Below are positions 1 through 5,423 of a DNA stretch of 5,423 nt, in pieces. The stretch lies in assembly GCA_947450745.1 (NCBI GenBank), contig CANFYD010000303.1:1-5423 (forward strand). The letters are read 5' to 3'. The notes under the pieces are model-generated. The model ran no database searches, was not told the origin of the DNA, and saw nothing but the letters and a program-made list of their open reading frames with translations. This DNA comes from Burkholderiales bacterium. Its GTDB lineage: Bacteria; Pseudomonadota; Gammaproteobacteria; Burkholderiales; Burkholderiaceae_C. The stretch's first letter is position 1, and the number at the start of each line of letters is the position of its first letter. The translations under genes and the position numbers were made by a program.

Positions 1-40
1 GAATCGTCTGATGGATGCAAGCCGGATACCCACGGTTCAA

Positions 41-69
41 GAAAAAAGGCCGCTTCATTTTGCGGCCTG
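41..69 (-). terminator. Rho-independent terminator of the formate dehydrogenase operon
   Basis: On the minus strand a perfect 7-bp stem AGGCCGC/GCGGCCT (positions 62-68 and 47-53) encloses an 8-nt loop AAAATGAA and is followed directly by a run of T (positions 46 to 42, then C). The stem is GC-rich and lies just after the stop of the last gene at 95-97, so it is well placed to end the transcript. On the plus strand the hairpin is followed by TGGGTCAG, with no T run, so it should act in one direction only. Confidence 0.85.
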
Positions 70-94
70 GGTCAGTTCAATCGGCCTCGTGAGC

Positions 95-484
95 CTATTT
101 TTTATGCTTGGCCGGCACCGCCGCAGCCATCACGACCGCCGGGGCGGTCGAAGCAGCTCCGGCCACCACCGGCGCTACAAACGGGCCGGGGTCGGCACAA
201 GCGGGCGTTTCCACCGGGGCCGCTGCGTCCTTGCCGGCCGCTTTGGCGCTCTTGCGGTAGTGGTCGGCCGAGCGGTTCATCGCCTGGCAGAGTTGATAGC
301 CGCCGACCTTGTCGGTCCAAGCGGTTTTGGCCGCAGTGGCCGCCGCCTTGGCCTTGGCCTCATCGCTGGGCGCAGGCAACTTGGCGGATGCCGGTGCTGC
401 CGCCGTGGCCAGCAAGGCCGCCAGCGTCAGCGCGGGTACAAGCTTGGCGATTTGCTTGGGAATTTGCTTTGAAAAGCAGCGCAT
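95..484 (-). CDS. Small exported protein of unknown function with two cysteines, last gene of the operon
   Basis: A 129-residue protein with no family I can name with certainty. Residues 1-34 look like a Sec signal peptide: basic start (K7, K10, K14), hydrophobic Leu/Ala core, and cleavage after PASA34. The mature part begins KLPAPSDEAKAKAAAT, an Ala/Lys-rich probable helix, then KTAWTDKVGGYQLCQAMNRS with C66, a basic segment to about 86, then TPACADPGPF with C96, and a low-complexity Ala/Val/Pro tail ending KHKK. The two cysteines could form one disulfide in the periplasm (inferred). It resembles small Burkholderiales secreted proteins with a YQLC...PCADPGPF pattern that I recall only as hypothetical. 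The start ATG at 482-484 has GAGGAG 6 nt upstream; the frame extends to 655 but that part overlaps the gamma gene and lacks a signal peptide at its front. It begins 40 nt after the gamma stop and ends 26 nt before the terminator stem. Confidence 0.85.
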   Translation of the reverse strand: MRCFSKQIPKQIAKLVPALTLAALLATAAAPASAKLPAPSDEAKAKAAATAAKTAWTDKVGGYQLCQAMNRSADHYRKSAKAAGKDAAAPVETPACADPGPFVAPVVAGAASTAPAVVMAAAVPAKHKK

Positions 485-499
485 GAAAATCTCCTCGAA
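485..499 (-). promoter_or_regulatory. Ribosome binding site of the distal exported-protein gene
   Basis: The minus strand reads TTCGAGGAGATTTTC before the ATG at 482-484, giving GAGGAG with a 6-nt spacer. This places the start directly before the signal peptide. Confidence 0.8.
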
Positions 500-524
500 A
501 CCTGATGTTGAAAGCTCGATGTTG

Positions 525-1721
525 CTAAGCGGGCTTGGCAGCGTTGGCAGCATTTGCAGACTTGGCCGCAGCCGGCAGCGTGCGTTGATAAGGCACTTTG
601 CCCGAACGGACATCGTCGAACCAGAGTTCGTGGTGTTCCTTGGCCCAGCCTTCATCGACCATGCCTGTCTTCATGCCGCTGTAGGCGTCCTTCATGCCGA
701 TGGTGCCCAAATAGATGTGGGCGGTGAACATCACCATCATCAAGACGGTGGCCACGCCGTGCACCATATTGGCAATCTGCATGTCGCCGCGCAAATAGGC
801 CATGCCGGGCACCAATTGATCGAGCACCAAGCCCGAGATGATCACGACGATGCCGAGTGCGAACACGCCGCCCCAGAAGACGACCTTTTCGCCGGCATTG
901 AAGCGCCCGGACGGCACCTCCTCGCCGCCGAACATGCCGCCGCCCTTGCGCAACCAGGTCAGGTCGGCGAGGTTGGGGATGTTGTCCCGCACAAAGGTAA
1001 GGAACACCACCACCAACGAGACCGCAAACAGCGGGCCGGCAAAGTTGTGCACATTTTTCAGCGCAAAAGTCAGCCAACCGAACAGCGAAGCGCCGATCAC
1101 CGGCAGCAGCAAGAACTTGCCGAAGGCCATCACCAAGCCTGAAATGGCCAGCGCGCAAAAAGCAATCGCATTGCTCCAATGCGCCGCGCGCTCGAAATAA
1201 GTGAAGCGCTCGATCAAGCGGCCGGTGTAGGGCACATGTCCGCCCAAGCTGCCCTTTTTGAAATAGAACAGCGCCAGCGCCAGCAGCGTGATGACGAACA
1301 AGGAACCACCGTAGGGAATGATCCATTTGTTGCGCACCTGCCGCCACGCCTCACCGGCCGAAGCCAGCCGCGAGCCCGGATATTGGACGAACTCCTGGAT
1401 CAACACGCCTTTTTCAGCGCCCGGCAGGTTGGAGATACCTTTTTGCACGCCGGACTCACGCACGCCGCGCCAGAACGGCGCGTTATTGCCGGGCTGGCTC
1501 TTGGCCCGCTCGGCATTGCTGTCGTCGGGCTTGGGCTCGGCGGGAGCCACAAACCCGGCCGGTGCGGTGGTCATGGACGCCCCGGTGGCGGCCAGTGCCG
1601 AAGCGGCAGCAGCGGTCGAAGTGACCTGTACTTCAGGTGCGGCTGACTGCGCCGACGCCCACAACAAGGTGAACGTCGTCAGCAACGCAGCGATCAAGCG
1701 AGGTGCAGTTGAGCTTTGCAT
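525..1721 (-). CDS. fdhC: Formate dehydrogenase gamma subunit, membrane cytochrome b with an N-terminal periplasmic extension
   Basis: Membrane subunit that takes electrons from beta through two b hemes to quinone. It has 398 residues. A signal peptide occupies about 1-24 (hydrophobic 9-21, ASA cleavage site), followed by an Ala/Pro-rich stretch and a segment up to about 130 predicted to lie in the periplasm (includes GVLIQEFVQYPG). Five membrane helices follow at about 134-154, 183-205, 224-244, 279-300 and 317-340. Histidines at 181, 225, 321 and 335 sit in or at the ends of helices 2, 3 and 5 and match the four heme b ligands of FdnI (His18, 57, 155, 169). Basic residues after helix 1 (KKGS, RLIERF) place that loop in the cytoplasm. 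The tail is Ala/Asn/Lys-rich. The ATG at 1719-1721 is chosen because AAGGAG precedes it and the signal peptide follows directly; the open frame continues to 1913 but that part overlaps the lipoprotein gene. FdnI is about 217 residues, so the extra length is the N-terminal part and the tail, as in FDH3-type gamma subunits. Confidence 0.94.
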   Translation of the reverse strand: MQSSTAPRLIAALLTTFTLLWASAQSAAPEVQVTSTAAAASALAATGASMTTAPAGFVAPAEPKPDDSNAERAKSQPGNNAPFWRGVRESGVQKGISNLPGAEKGVLIQEFVQYPGSRLASAGEAWRQVRNKWIIPYGGSLFVITLLALALFYFKKGSLGGHVPYTGRLIERFTYFERAAHWSNAIAFCALAISGLVMAFGKFLLLPVIGASLFGWLTFALKNVHNFAGPLFAVSLVVVFLTFVRDNIPNLADLTWLRKGGGMFGGEEVPSGRFNAGEKVVFWGGVFALGIVVIISGLVLDQLVPGMAYLRGDMQIANMVHGVATVLMMVMFTAHIYLGTIGMKDAYSGMKTGMVDEGWAKEHHELWFDDVRSGKVPYQRTLPAAAKSANAANAAKPA

Positions 1722-1735
1722 CACGTCTCCTTCGG
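1722..1735 (-). promoter_or_regulatory. Ribosome binding site of the gamma subunit gene
   Basis: The minus strand reads CCGAAGGAGACGTG before the ATG at 1719-1721, a strong AAGGAG with about 5-6 nt spacing. It lies in the 17-nt gap after the lipoprotein stop and fixes the start at 1721 rather than at the far upstream ATG of the same frame. Confidence 0.8.
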
Positions 1736-1738
1736 CGC

Positions 1739-1972
1739 TCAACGCGCGTAATCGTTTTGCGACTGGTTGCGCTTGCGCATCTGCGCTTCCCAGGCGGTTT
1801 TGTCGCCGGCCTTCCAGCCGGACGCCGCAAAGCCGGGGGTGGCTGCTTCGCTGACCGTCCAGGGCGGCGAATCGGTGGCCTTGTGCTCCATCTTTTGCTC
1901 CCGCTCGCTGCATGCAGACAGCGCCAGCAGCGCCGCCAGACTCAGCGCGGTGCCAGCCAAGCGGCCGCTCAC
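1739..1972 (-). CDS. Small predicted lipoprotein of unknown function between the beta and gamma subunit genes
   Basis: A 77-residue protein I cannot assign to a named family. Residues 1-20 form a signal peptide with Arg4 and a Leu/Ala-rich core, ending in lipobox L18-S-A-C21 (Cys codon TGC at 1910-1912). Ser at +2 suggests the outer membrane under the E. coli Lol sorting rule, which is an inference here. The mature part is only 57 residues, polar, with no further cysteine; it contains PPWTV (36-40), a Trp/Lys stretch GWKAGDKTAWEAQM (52-65) and a basic, Gln/Asn-rich end QSQNDYAR. The start is GTG at 1970-1972, overlapping the beta TGA as GTGA (4-nt overlap), with GAGG 7 nt upstream inside the beta coding end; this implies translational coupling. 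The gamma start follows 17 nt after its stop. A role in assembling or anchoring the dehydrogenase is suggested by position only. Confidence 0.82.
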   Translation of the reverse strand: MSGRLAGTALSLAALLALSACSEREQKMEHKATDSPPWTVSEAATPGFAASGWKAGDKTAWEAQMRKRNQSQNDYAR

Positions 1973-2598
1973 GACTTCACCTCGCTGGCCTTGACGGCTG
2001 CGCCCTTTGGAATCGGCTTGCCGTAGGCCGTGCCCCAGCCCCAGACTTCACTGCCCTTGCCGCGATTCAGCACGCGGGTACGGAAGATGTCGGCCACCAC
2101 GTCGCCGTCGCCGCCCAACAAGGCCTTGGTCGAACACATTTCGGCACAGGCCGGCAGCTTGCCTTCGGACAAGCGGTTGCGGCCGTACTTGGCGTTCTCG
2201 GCCTCGCTGCCGTTGGCTTCCGGGCCACCGGCACAAAACGTGCATTTGTCCATCTTGCCGCGCAAGCCGAACACGCCGTTGCTGGGGAATTGCGGTGCGC
2301 CGAACGGGCAGGCGTAGGAGCAGTAACCGCAGCCGATGCAGATGTCCTTGTCGTGCAGCACCACGCCCTCGTCGGTGCGATAAAAGCAATCGACCGGGCA
2401 GACCGCCATACAAGGCGCGTCCGAGCAGTGCATGCAGGCGACCGAGATGCTTTTCTCGCCGGCCACGCCATCATTCAAGGTGACGACACGGCGGCGATTC
2501 ACGCCCCAGGGCACGTCGTGTTCGGCCTTGCACGCGGTCACGCAACCGTTGCACTCGATGCAACGCTCGGCGTCGCAAATAAATTTCATTCTTGCCAT
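1969..2598 (-). CDS. fdh3B: Formate dehydrogenase beta subunit, four-cluster ferredoxin-like protein (FDH3 type)
   Basis: Electron-transfer subunit carrying electrons from alpha to the cytochrome b subunit. It has 209 residues and 18 cysteines, 16 of them in four [4Fe-4S] sets: C13-x2-C16-x2-C19-x3-C23; C55-x2-C58-x4-C63-x3-C67; C87-x2-C90-x2-C93-x3-C97; and C119-x2-C122 completed by C151-x3-C155. This is the pattern of the FdnH/DmsB/NrfC group. E. coli FdnH is much longer and ends in a membrane anchor helix; here the sequence ends in a hydrophilic tail (KASEVKS) and no membrane helix or signal peptide is visible. It is therefore inferred to be exported with alpha by the Tat system and held by contacts with alpha and gamma. 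The ATG at 2596-2598 is preferred because AGGAG lies 6 nt upstream; a second Met at residue 4 is worse spaced. It starts 52 nt after the alpha stop. Confidence 0.95.
   Translation of the reverse strand: MARMKFICDAERCIECNGCVTACKAEHDVPWGVNRRRVVTLNDGVAGEKSISVACMHCSDAPCMAVCPVDCFYRTDEGVVLHDKDICIGCGYCSYACPFGAPQFPSNGVFGLRGKMDKCTFCAGGPEANGSEAENAKYGRNRLSEGKLPACAEMCSTKALLGGDGDVVADIFRTRVLNRGKGSEVWGWGTAYGKPIPKGAAVKASEVKS
1973..1984 (-). promoter_or_regulatory. Ribosome binding site of the lipoprotein gene, inside the end of the beta gene
   Basis: The minus strand reads CGAGGTGAAGTC before the GTG at 1970-1972. GAGG sits 7 nt from the start and lies within the last codons of the beta gene, which with the GTGA overlap points to coupled translation. 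Confidence 0.65.
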
Positions 2599-2612
2599 GG
2601 AAAACTCCTGTG
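2599..2612 (-). promoter_or_regulatory. Ribosome binding site of the beta subunit gene
   Basis: The minus strand reads CACAGGAGTTTTCC immediately before the ATG at 2596-2598, giving AGGAG with a 6-nt spacer. It decides the start in favour of the first of two nearby methionines (MARM). Confidence 0.8.
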
Positions 2613-2650
2613 GACGATAGATGGGTGGGCTGGATCAGCGGGGCTAAAAA

Positions 2651-5423
2651 TCAAGCCGCTTTCTGGATCTGGCACACCGTCGTCTTCGTCTCTTGCATCA
2701 TCGTCACGGCGTCGTAGCCGTAGGTGGTGGCGGTGTTGATCGCCTCGCCGCGCACGATCGGGGCCGCGCCTTCGGGGTAGTACGCCAGCATGTCGGCACC
2801 TTGCCAGCGGCCGGAGAAGTGGAAGGGCATCCACACCGTCTCGCGGTCCACGCGCTCGGTCACCATCGCCTTGACGGTCAGCCGCGCGCCGGTCGGCGTG
2901 GTCACCCACACGTCGTCGCCGTTGCGAATGCCGCGGTCATTGGCGGTGGCCGGGTTGATTTCCACGAACATCTCTTGCTGCAGCTCGGCCAACCAGGGAT
3001 TGGAGCGCGTTTCTTCGCCACCGCCCTCGTACTCGACCAAACGGCCCGAACTCATGATCAGCGGGAAGGTCTTGCCGATGTCCTTGTTCTTGTCCTGCAA
3101 GCTCTTGTACAAAGTCGGCAGGCGCCAGAAGGTCTTCTTGTCCTCGTGCGTCGGGTACTTGGCGATCAGGTCCGGGCGGGTCGAGTAGATCGCCTCGCGG
3201 TGCTGCGGGATCGGATCAGGGAAGTTCCACACCACGGCGCGCGCCTTGGCATTGCCGAACGGGTGGCAGCCGTGCGCCATCGTCACGCGCTGGATACCGC
3301 CGGACAGGTCGGTCTTCCAGTTCTTGCCCTCGGCCGCCTTCATTTCGGCTTCTGTCAGGTCCTTCCACCAGCCCAGCTTTTTCAGCAGCAAGTGGTCGAA
3401 CTCCGGGTAGCCGGTGGTGATTTCCGAGCCCTTCGAGTGCGAACCGTCCTCGGCCAGCAAGCTGACGCCCTCGCGTTCGACGCCGAAGTTGGCGCGGAAG
3501 TTGCCCCCGCCCTCCATCACCGAGATGGAGGTGTCGTAGAGGTTGGGCGAGCCGGGATGCTTCAGCTCCGGCGTGCCGTAGCAGGGCCACGGCAAGCCGA
3601 AAAAGTCGCCGTCAAGTGAATAGCCGGTCTCCTTGTCGATGCCGCCCTTGGCCTTCAAGGTCTTGACGTCGAAGACCTGCATATTGCGCATGTGCGCTTT
3701 CAGGCGCTCGGGGCTTTGGCCGGTGTAGCCAATCGTCCAGCAGCTGCGGTTGATCTCGCGCAGCAGCGATTCGGGTTCCGGCTCCATCATGCCGCCCTTG
3801 CCTGCGACCAGCTTGCCGGTCTTCATCAGCTCTTTGTCGAAGCCGAGTTTTTGCGCCAACTGATACATGATCATGTGGTCGGTACGCGACTCCCACAGCG
3901 GCTCAATGACCTTCTCGCGCCACTGCAGCGAACGGTTCGAGGCGGTGCAAGACCCGCTGGTCTCGAACTGCGTGCAGGCCGGCAGCAAATAAACGGCGCG
4001 GTTAGCGTTCAGCTCATCGGCCTTGCCGGGCATCGCCGCCATCGCGGCGGTGGCAGACGGGAACGGGTCCACCACGACCAGCAGGTCGAGCTTGTCCATC
4101 GCCGTTTTCATCTCGAGACCGCGGGTCTGCGAGTTCGGTGCATGGCCCCAGAAGAACAGTCCGCGCAAATTGCTTTCCTGGTCGATCAGCTCGTTCTTCT
4201 CGAGCACGCCGTCGATCCAGCGCGACACGGTCATGCCGGGCTTGGTCATCATGCCCGGCGCAAAGCGGCCTTTGATCCACTCGAAGTCAACGTCCCAGAC
4301 CTTGGCGTAATGCTTCCATGCGCCTTCGGCCAAGCCGTAATAGCCGGGCAGCGAATCGGGATTCGGGCCGACGTCGGTCGCGCCCTGCACGTTGTCGTGG
4401 CCCCGGAAGATGTTGGTGCCGCCGCCGCTGACGCCGACATTGCCCAGCGCCAATTGCAGGATGCAAGAAGCCCGCACCACCGCATTGCCGGTCGTGTGCT
4501 GGGTCTGGCCCATGCACCACACCACCGTGCTCGGACGGTTCATGGCCAGCGTCTGCGCCGTCTTGAAGCAGGTCGCTTCGTCAACACCGCAAGCCTCCAG
4601 CACCTTGTCCGGCGTCCACTTGGCCATGATCTCGTCACGCACCTTGTCCATGCCGTACACACGGTCGTGGATGTACTTTTTGTCTTCCCAGCCGTTCTTG
4701 AAGATGTGATAAATCAGACCGAAGACGAAGGGGATGTCGCCACCCGAGCGGATCCGCACATAGTCGTCCGCCTTGGCCGCCGTGCGGGTGAAGCGCGGGT
4801 CGACAACGATCATCTTGCAGCCGGTTTCCTTGGCATGCATCATGTGCAGCATCGACACCGGGTGCGCTTCGGCTGCGTTCGAGCCGATGTACATCGCGGC
4901 TTTCGAATTGCGCATGTCGTTGTAGGAATTGGTCATCGCACCGTAGCCCCAGGTGTTCGCGACACCGGCAACCGTGGTGGAGTGGCAAATACGCGCCTGG
5001 TGGTCGCAGTTGTTGCTGCCCCAGAAGCTGACCCATTTGCGCAGCAAATATGCTTGCTCGTTGTTGTGCTTGCTGGAGCCGACGATGAAGACCGAGTCCG
5101 GGCCGCTCTGCTTTTTCAGCTCGAGCATCTTGGCGCTGATCTCGTTCAGCGCCGTGTCCCAGCTGATCTTTTGATATTTGCCGTTGACCAGCTTCATCGG
5201 ATAGCGCAGGCGGAACTCGCCGTGGCCGTGCTCGCGGATCGCAGCGCCCTTGGCGCAGTGCGCGCCCATGTTGATCGGCGAATCGAATACCGGCTCCTGC
5301 CGCACCCATACGCCGTTTTGCACTACGGCATCGATGGCACAACCGACGGAGCAATGGGTGCAGACAGTGCGCTTGACTTCGACTTTGCCGGCGGCTTCGT
5401 TTGCGGCCTCGGCCTTGCCTATC
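2651..5423 (-). CDS. fdhA: Formate dehydrogenase catalytic alpha subunit (molybdopterin, Cys type), N-terminus cut off by the window edge
   Basis: Oxidises formate to CO2 at a Mo/W-bis-MGD centre and passes electrons to the beta subunit. The open frame runs off the right edge; 923 residues are visible (numbered from the first whole codon at 5420-5422), ending in TGA at 2651-2653. Seen: a [4Fe-4S] motif C21-x2-C24-x3-C28-x27-C56, followed by K58 in the C-x-K arrangement that links cluster and cofactor in this family; the active-site segment RICHSTTVAG with C146 (codon TGC, 4985-4987) and H147, matching the Sec-His pair of E. coli FdnG; GYGAMTN and SNAAEAHP; VDPRFTRTA; MGQTQHTTG (about 304-312); RGHDNVQGATDVG (340-352); and a C-terminal dinucleotide-binding domain from about 785 (MSSGRLVEYEGGG). 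The GTG at 5321-5323 is not the start, because three cluster cysteines lie upstream of it. A Tat leader, usual in this family, would be outside the window. Family assignment is very secure; the symbol is a convention and fdnG/fdoG-like names are also used. Confidence 0.96.
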   Translation of the reverse strand, partial: IGKAEAANEAAGKVEVKRTVCTHCSVGCAIDAVVQNGVWVRQEPVFDSPINMGAHCAKGAAIREHGHGEFRLRYPMKLVNGKYQKISWDTALNEISAKMLELKKQSGPDSVFIVGSSKHNNEQAYLLRKWVSFWGSNNCDHQARICHSTTVAGVANTWGYGAMTNSYNDMRNSKAAMYIGSNAAEAHPVSMLHMMHAKETGCKMIVVDPRFTRTAAKADDYVRIRSGGDIPFVFGLIYHIFKNGWEDKKYIHDRVYGMDKVRDEIMAKWTPDKVLEACGVDEATCFKTAQTLAMNRPSTVVWCMGQTQHTTGNAVVRASCILQLALGNVGVSGGGTNIFRGHDNVQGATDVGPNPDSLPGYYGLAEGAWKHYAKVWDVDFEWIKGRFAPGMMTKPGMTVSRWIDGVLEKNELIDQESNLRGLFFWGHAPNSQTRGLEMKTAMDKLDLLVVVDPFPSATAAMAAMPGKADELNANRAVYLLPACTQFETSGSCTASNRSLQWREKVIEPLWESRTDHMIMYQLAQKLGFDKELMKTGKLVAGKGGMMEPEPESLLREINRSCWTIGYTGQSPERLKAHMRNMQVFDVKTLKAKGGIDKETGYSLDGDFFGLPWPCYGTPELKHPGSPNLYDTSISVMEGGGNFRANFGVEREGVSLLAEDGSHSKGSEITTGYPEFDHLLLKKLGWWKDLTEAEMKAAEGKNWKTDLSGGIQRVTMAHGCHPFGNAKARAVVWNFPDPIPQHREAIYSTRPDLIAKYPTHEDKKTFWRLPTLYKSLQDKNKDIGKTFPLIMSSGRLVEYEGGGEETRSNPWLAELQQEMFVEINPATANDRGIRNGDDVWVTTPTGARLTVKAMVTERVDRETVWMPFHFSGRWQGADMLAYYPEGAAPIVRGEAINTATTYGYDAVTMMQETKTTVCQIQKAA

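Noticed and set aside
1..40. Short stretch beyond the operon terminator.
   Set aside because: It is too short to hold an identifiable gene; no start, promoter or repeat could be supported.
504..524. Two copies of CAACATC (minus strand) 7 nt apart in the gap between the gamma and distal genes.
   Set aside because: A 7-bp direct repeat in 40 nt is too short to call an operator without comparison to other genomes, and an internal regulatory site is not otherwise indicated.
485..655. Possible extension of the distal exported protein upstream to 655.
   Set aside because: It would overlap the gamma gene by about 130 nt and put the signal peptide inside the protein; the ATG at 482-484 has GAGGAG at good spacing.
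309..1142. Long plus-strand open frame opposite the gamma and distal genes, rich in His and Ala.
   Set aside because: It is antisense to well-supported genes. Its composition is what the complement of a GC-rich coding frame gives, and no recognisable domain is present.
1722..1913. Possible N-terminal extension of the gamma subunit to the upstream ATG at 1913.
   Set aside because: The extra 64 residues overlap the lipoprotein gene and would bury the signal peptide; the ATG at 1719-1721 has a strong ribosome binding site.
2638..2659. Weak hairpin around the alpha stop codon (GCGGCT paired with AGCC..GC across an 8-nt loop on the minus strand).
   Set aside because: The stem is only 4 bp before a 2-nt bulge, and it is not followed by a T run. 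It could affect transcript stability, but the sequence alone does not support calling it.
1912..2739. Plus-strand open frame of about 275 codons opposite the beta gene.
   Set aside because: It is antisense to a ferredoxin-like gene with 16 correctly spaced cluster cysteines; the translation shows no domain and the frame crosses gene boundaries.
2693..3619. Plus-strand open frame of about 308 codons opposite the 3' part of the alpha gene.
   Set aside because: It is a shadow of the conserved molybdopterin-binding C-terminal region on the other strand, with low-complexity Arg/Val/Ala content.

Overview
The window holds the greater part of one respiratory formate dehydrogenase operon. Every gene is on the minus strand, so the operon reads from the right edge leftwards and ends at an intrinsic terminator near position 41-69. 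The high GC content, the GC-rich third positions (which give long antisense shadow frames) and the style of the proteins suggest a betaproteobacterium, most likely of the order Burkholderiales. This placement is an inference from protein character, because the window has no rRNA or other phylogenetic marker.

Layout in order of transcription: (1) the catalytic molybdopterin/[4Fe-4S] alpha subunit (about 2651-5423), whose N-terminus lies beyond the right edge; (2) a beta subunit with four [4Fe-4S] clusters (1969-2598); (3) a very small predicted lipoprotein whose GTG start overlaps the beta stop codon (1739-1972); (4) a cytochrome b-type gamma subunit with a signal peptide and an extra periplasmic domain (525-1721); (5) a small exported protein of unknown function with two cysteines (95-484); (6) a rho-independent terminator (41-69). 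Gaps between genes run from a 4-nt overlap to 52 nt, and each internal gene start has a clear Shine-Dalgarno sequence, so one polycistronic transcript is likely. The promoter must lie upstream, outside the window.

How the parts work together, from knowledge of the family: alpha oxidises formate to CO2 at a Mo- or W-bis-MGD centre, and electrons pass through its own [4Fe-4S] cluster to the beta clusters and then to two b hemes in gamma, which reduce quinone in the cytoplasmic membrane. The Mo/W ligand is cysteine, not selenocysteine. Beta lacks the membrane anchor helix of E. coli FdnH, and gamma has an extra N-terminal exported segment, which is the arrangement of the 'FDH3' type rather than the E. 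coli FdnGHI type.

The enzyme itself is well known. The less explained content is the two small exported proteins (the 77-aa lipoprotein between beta and gamma, and the 129-aa distal protein), which are candidate accessory or assembly factors. No mobile elements, CRISPR arrays, tRNA or rRNA genes were seen.
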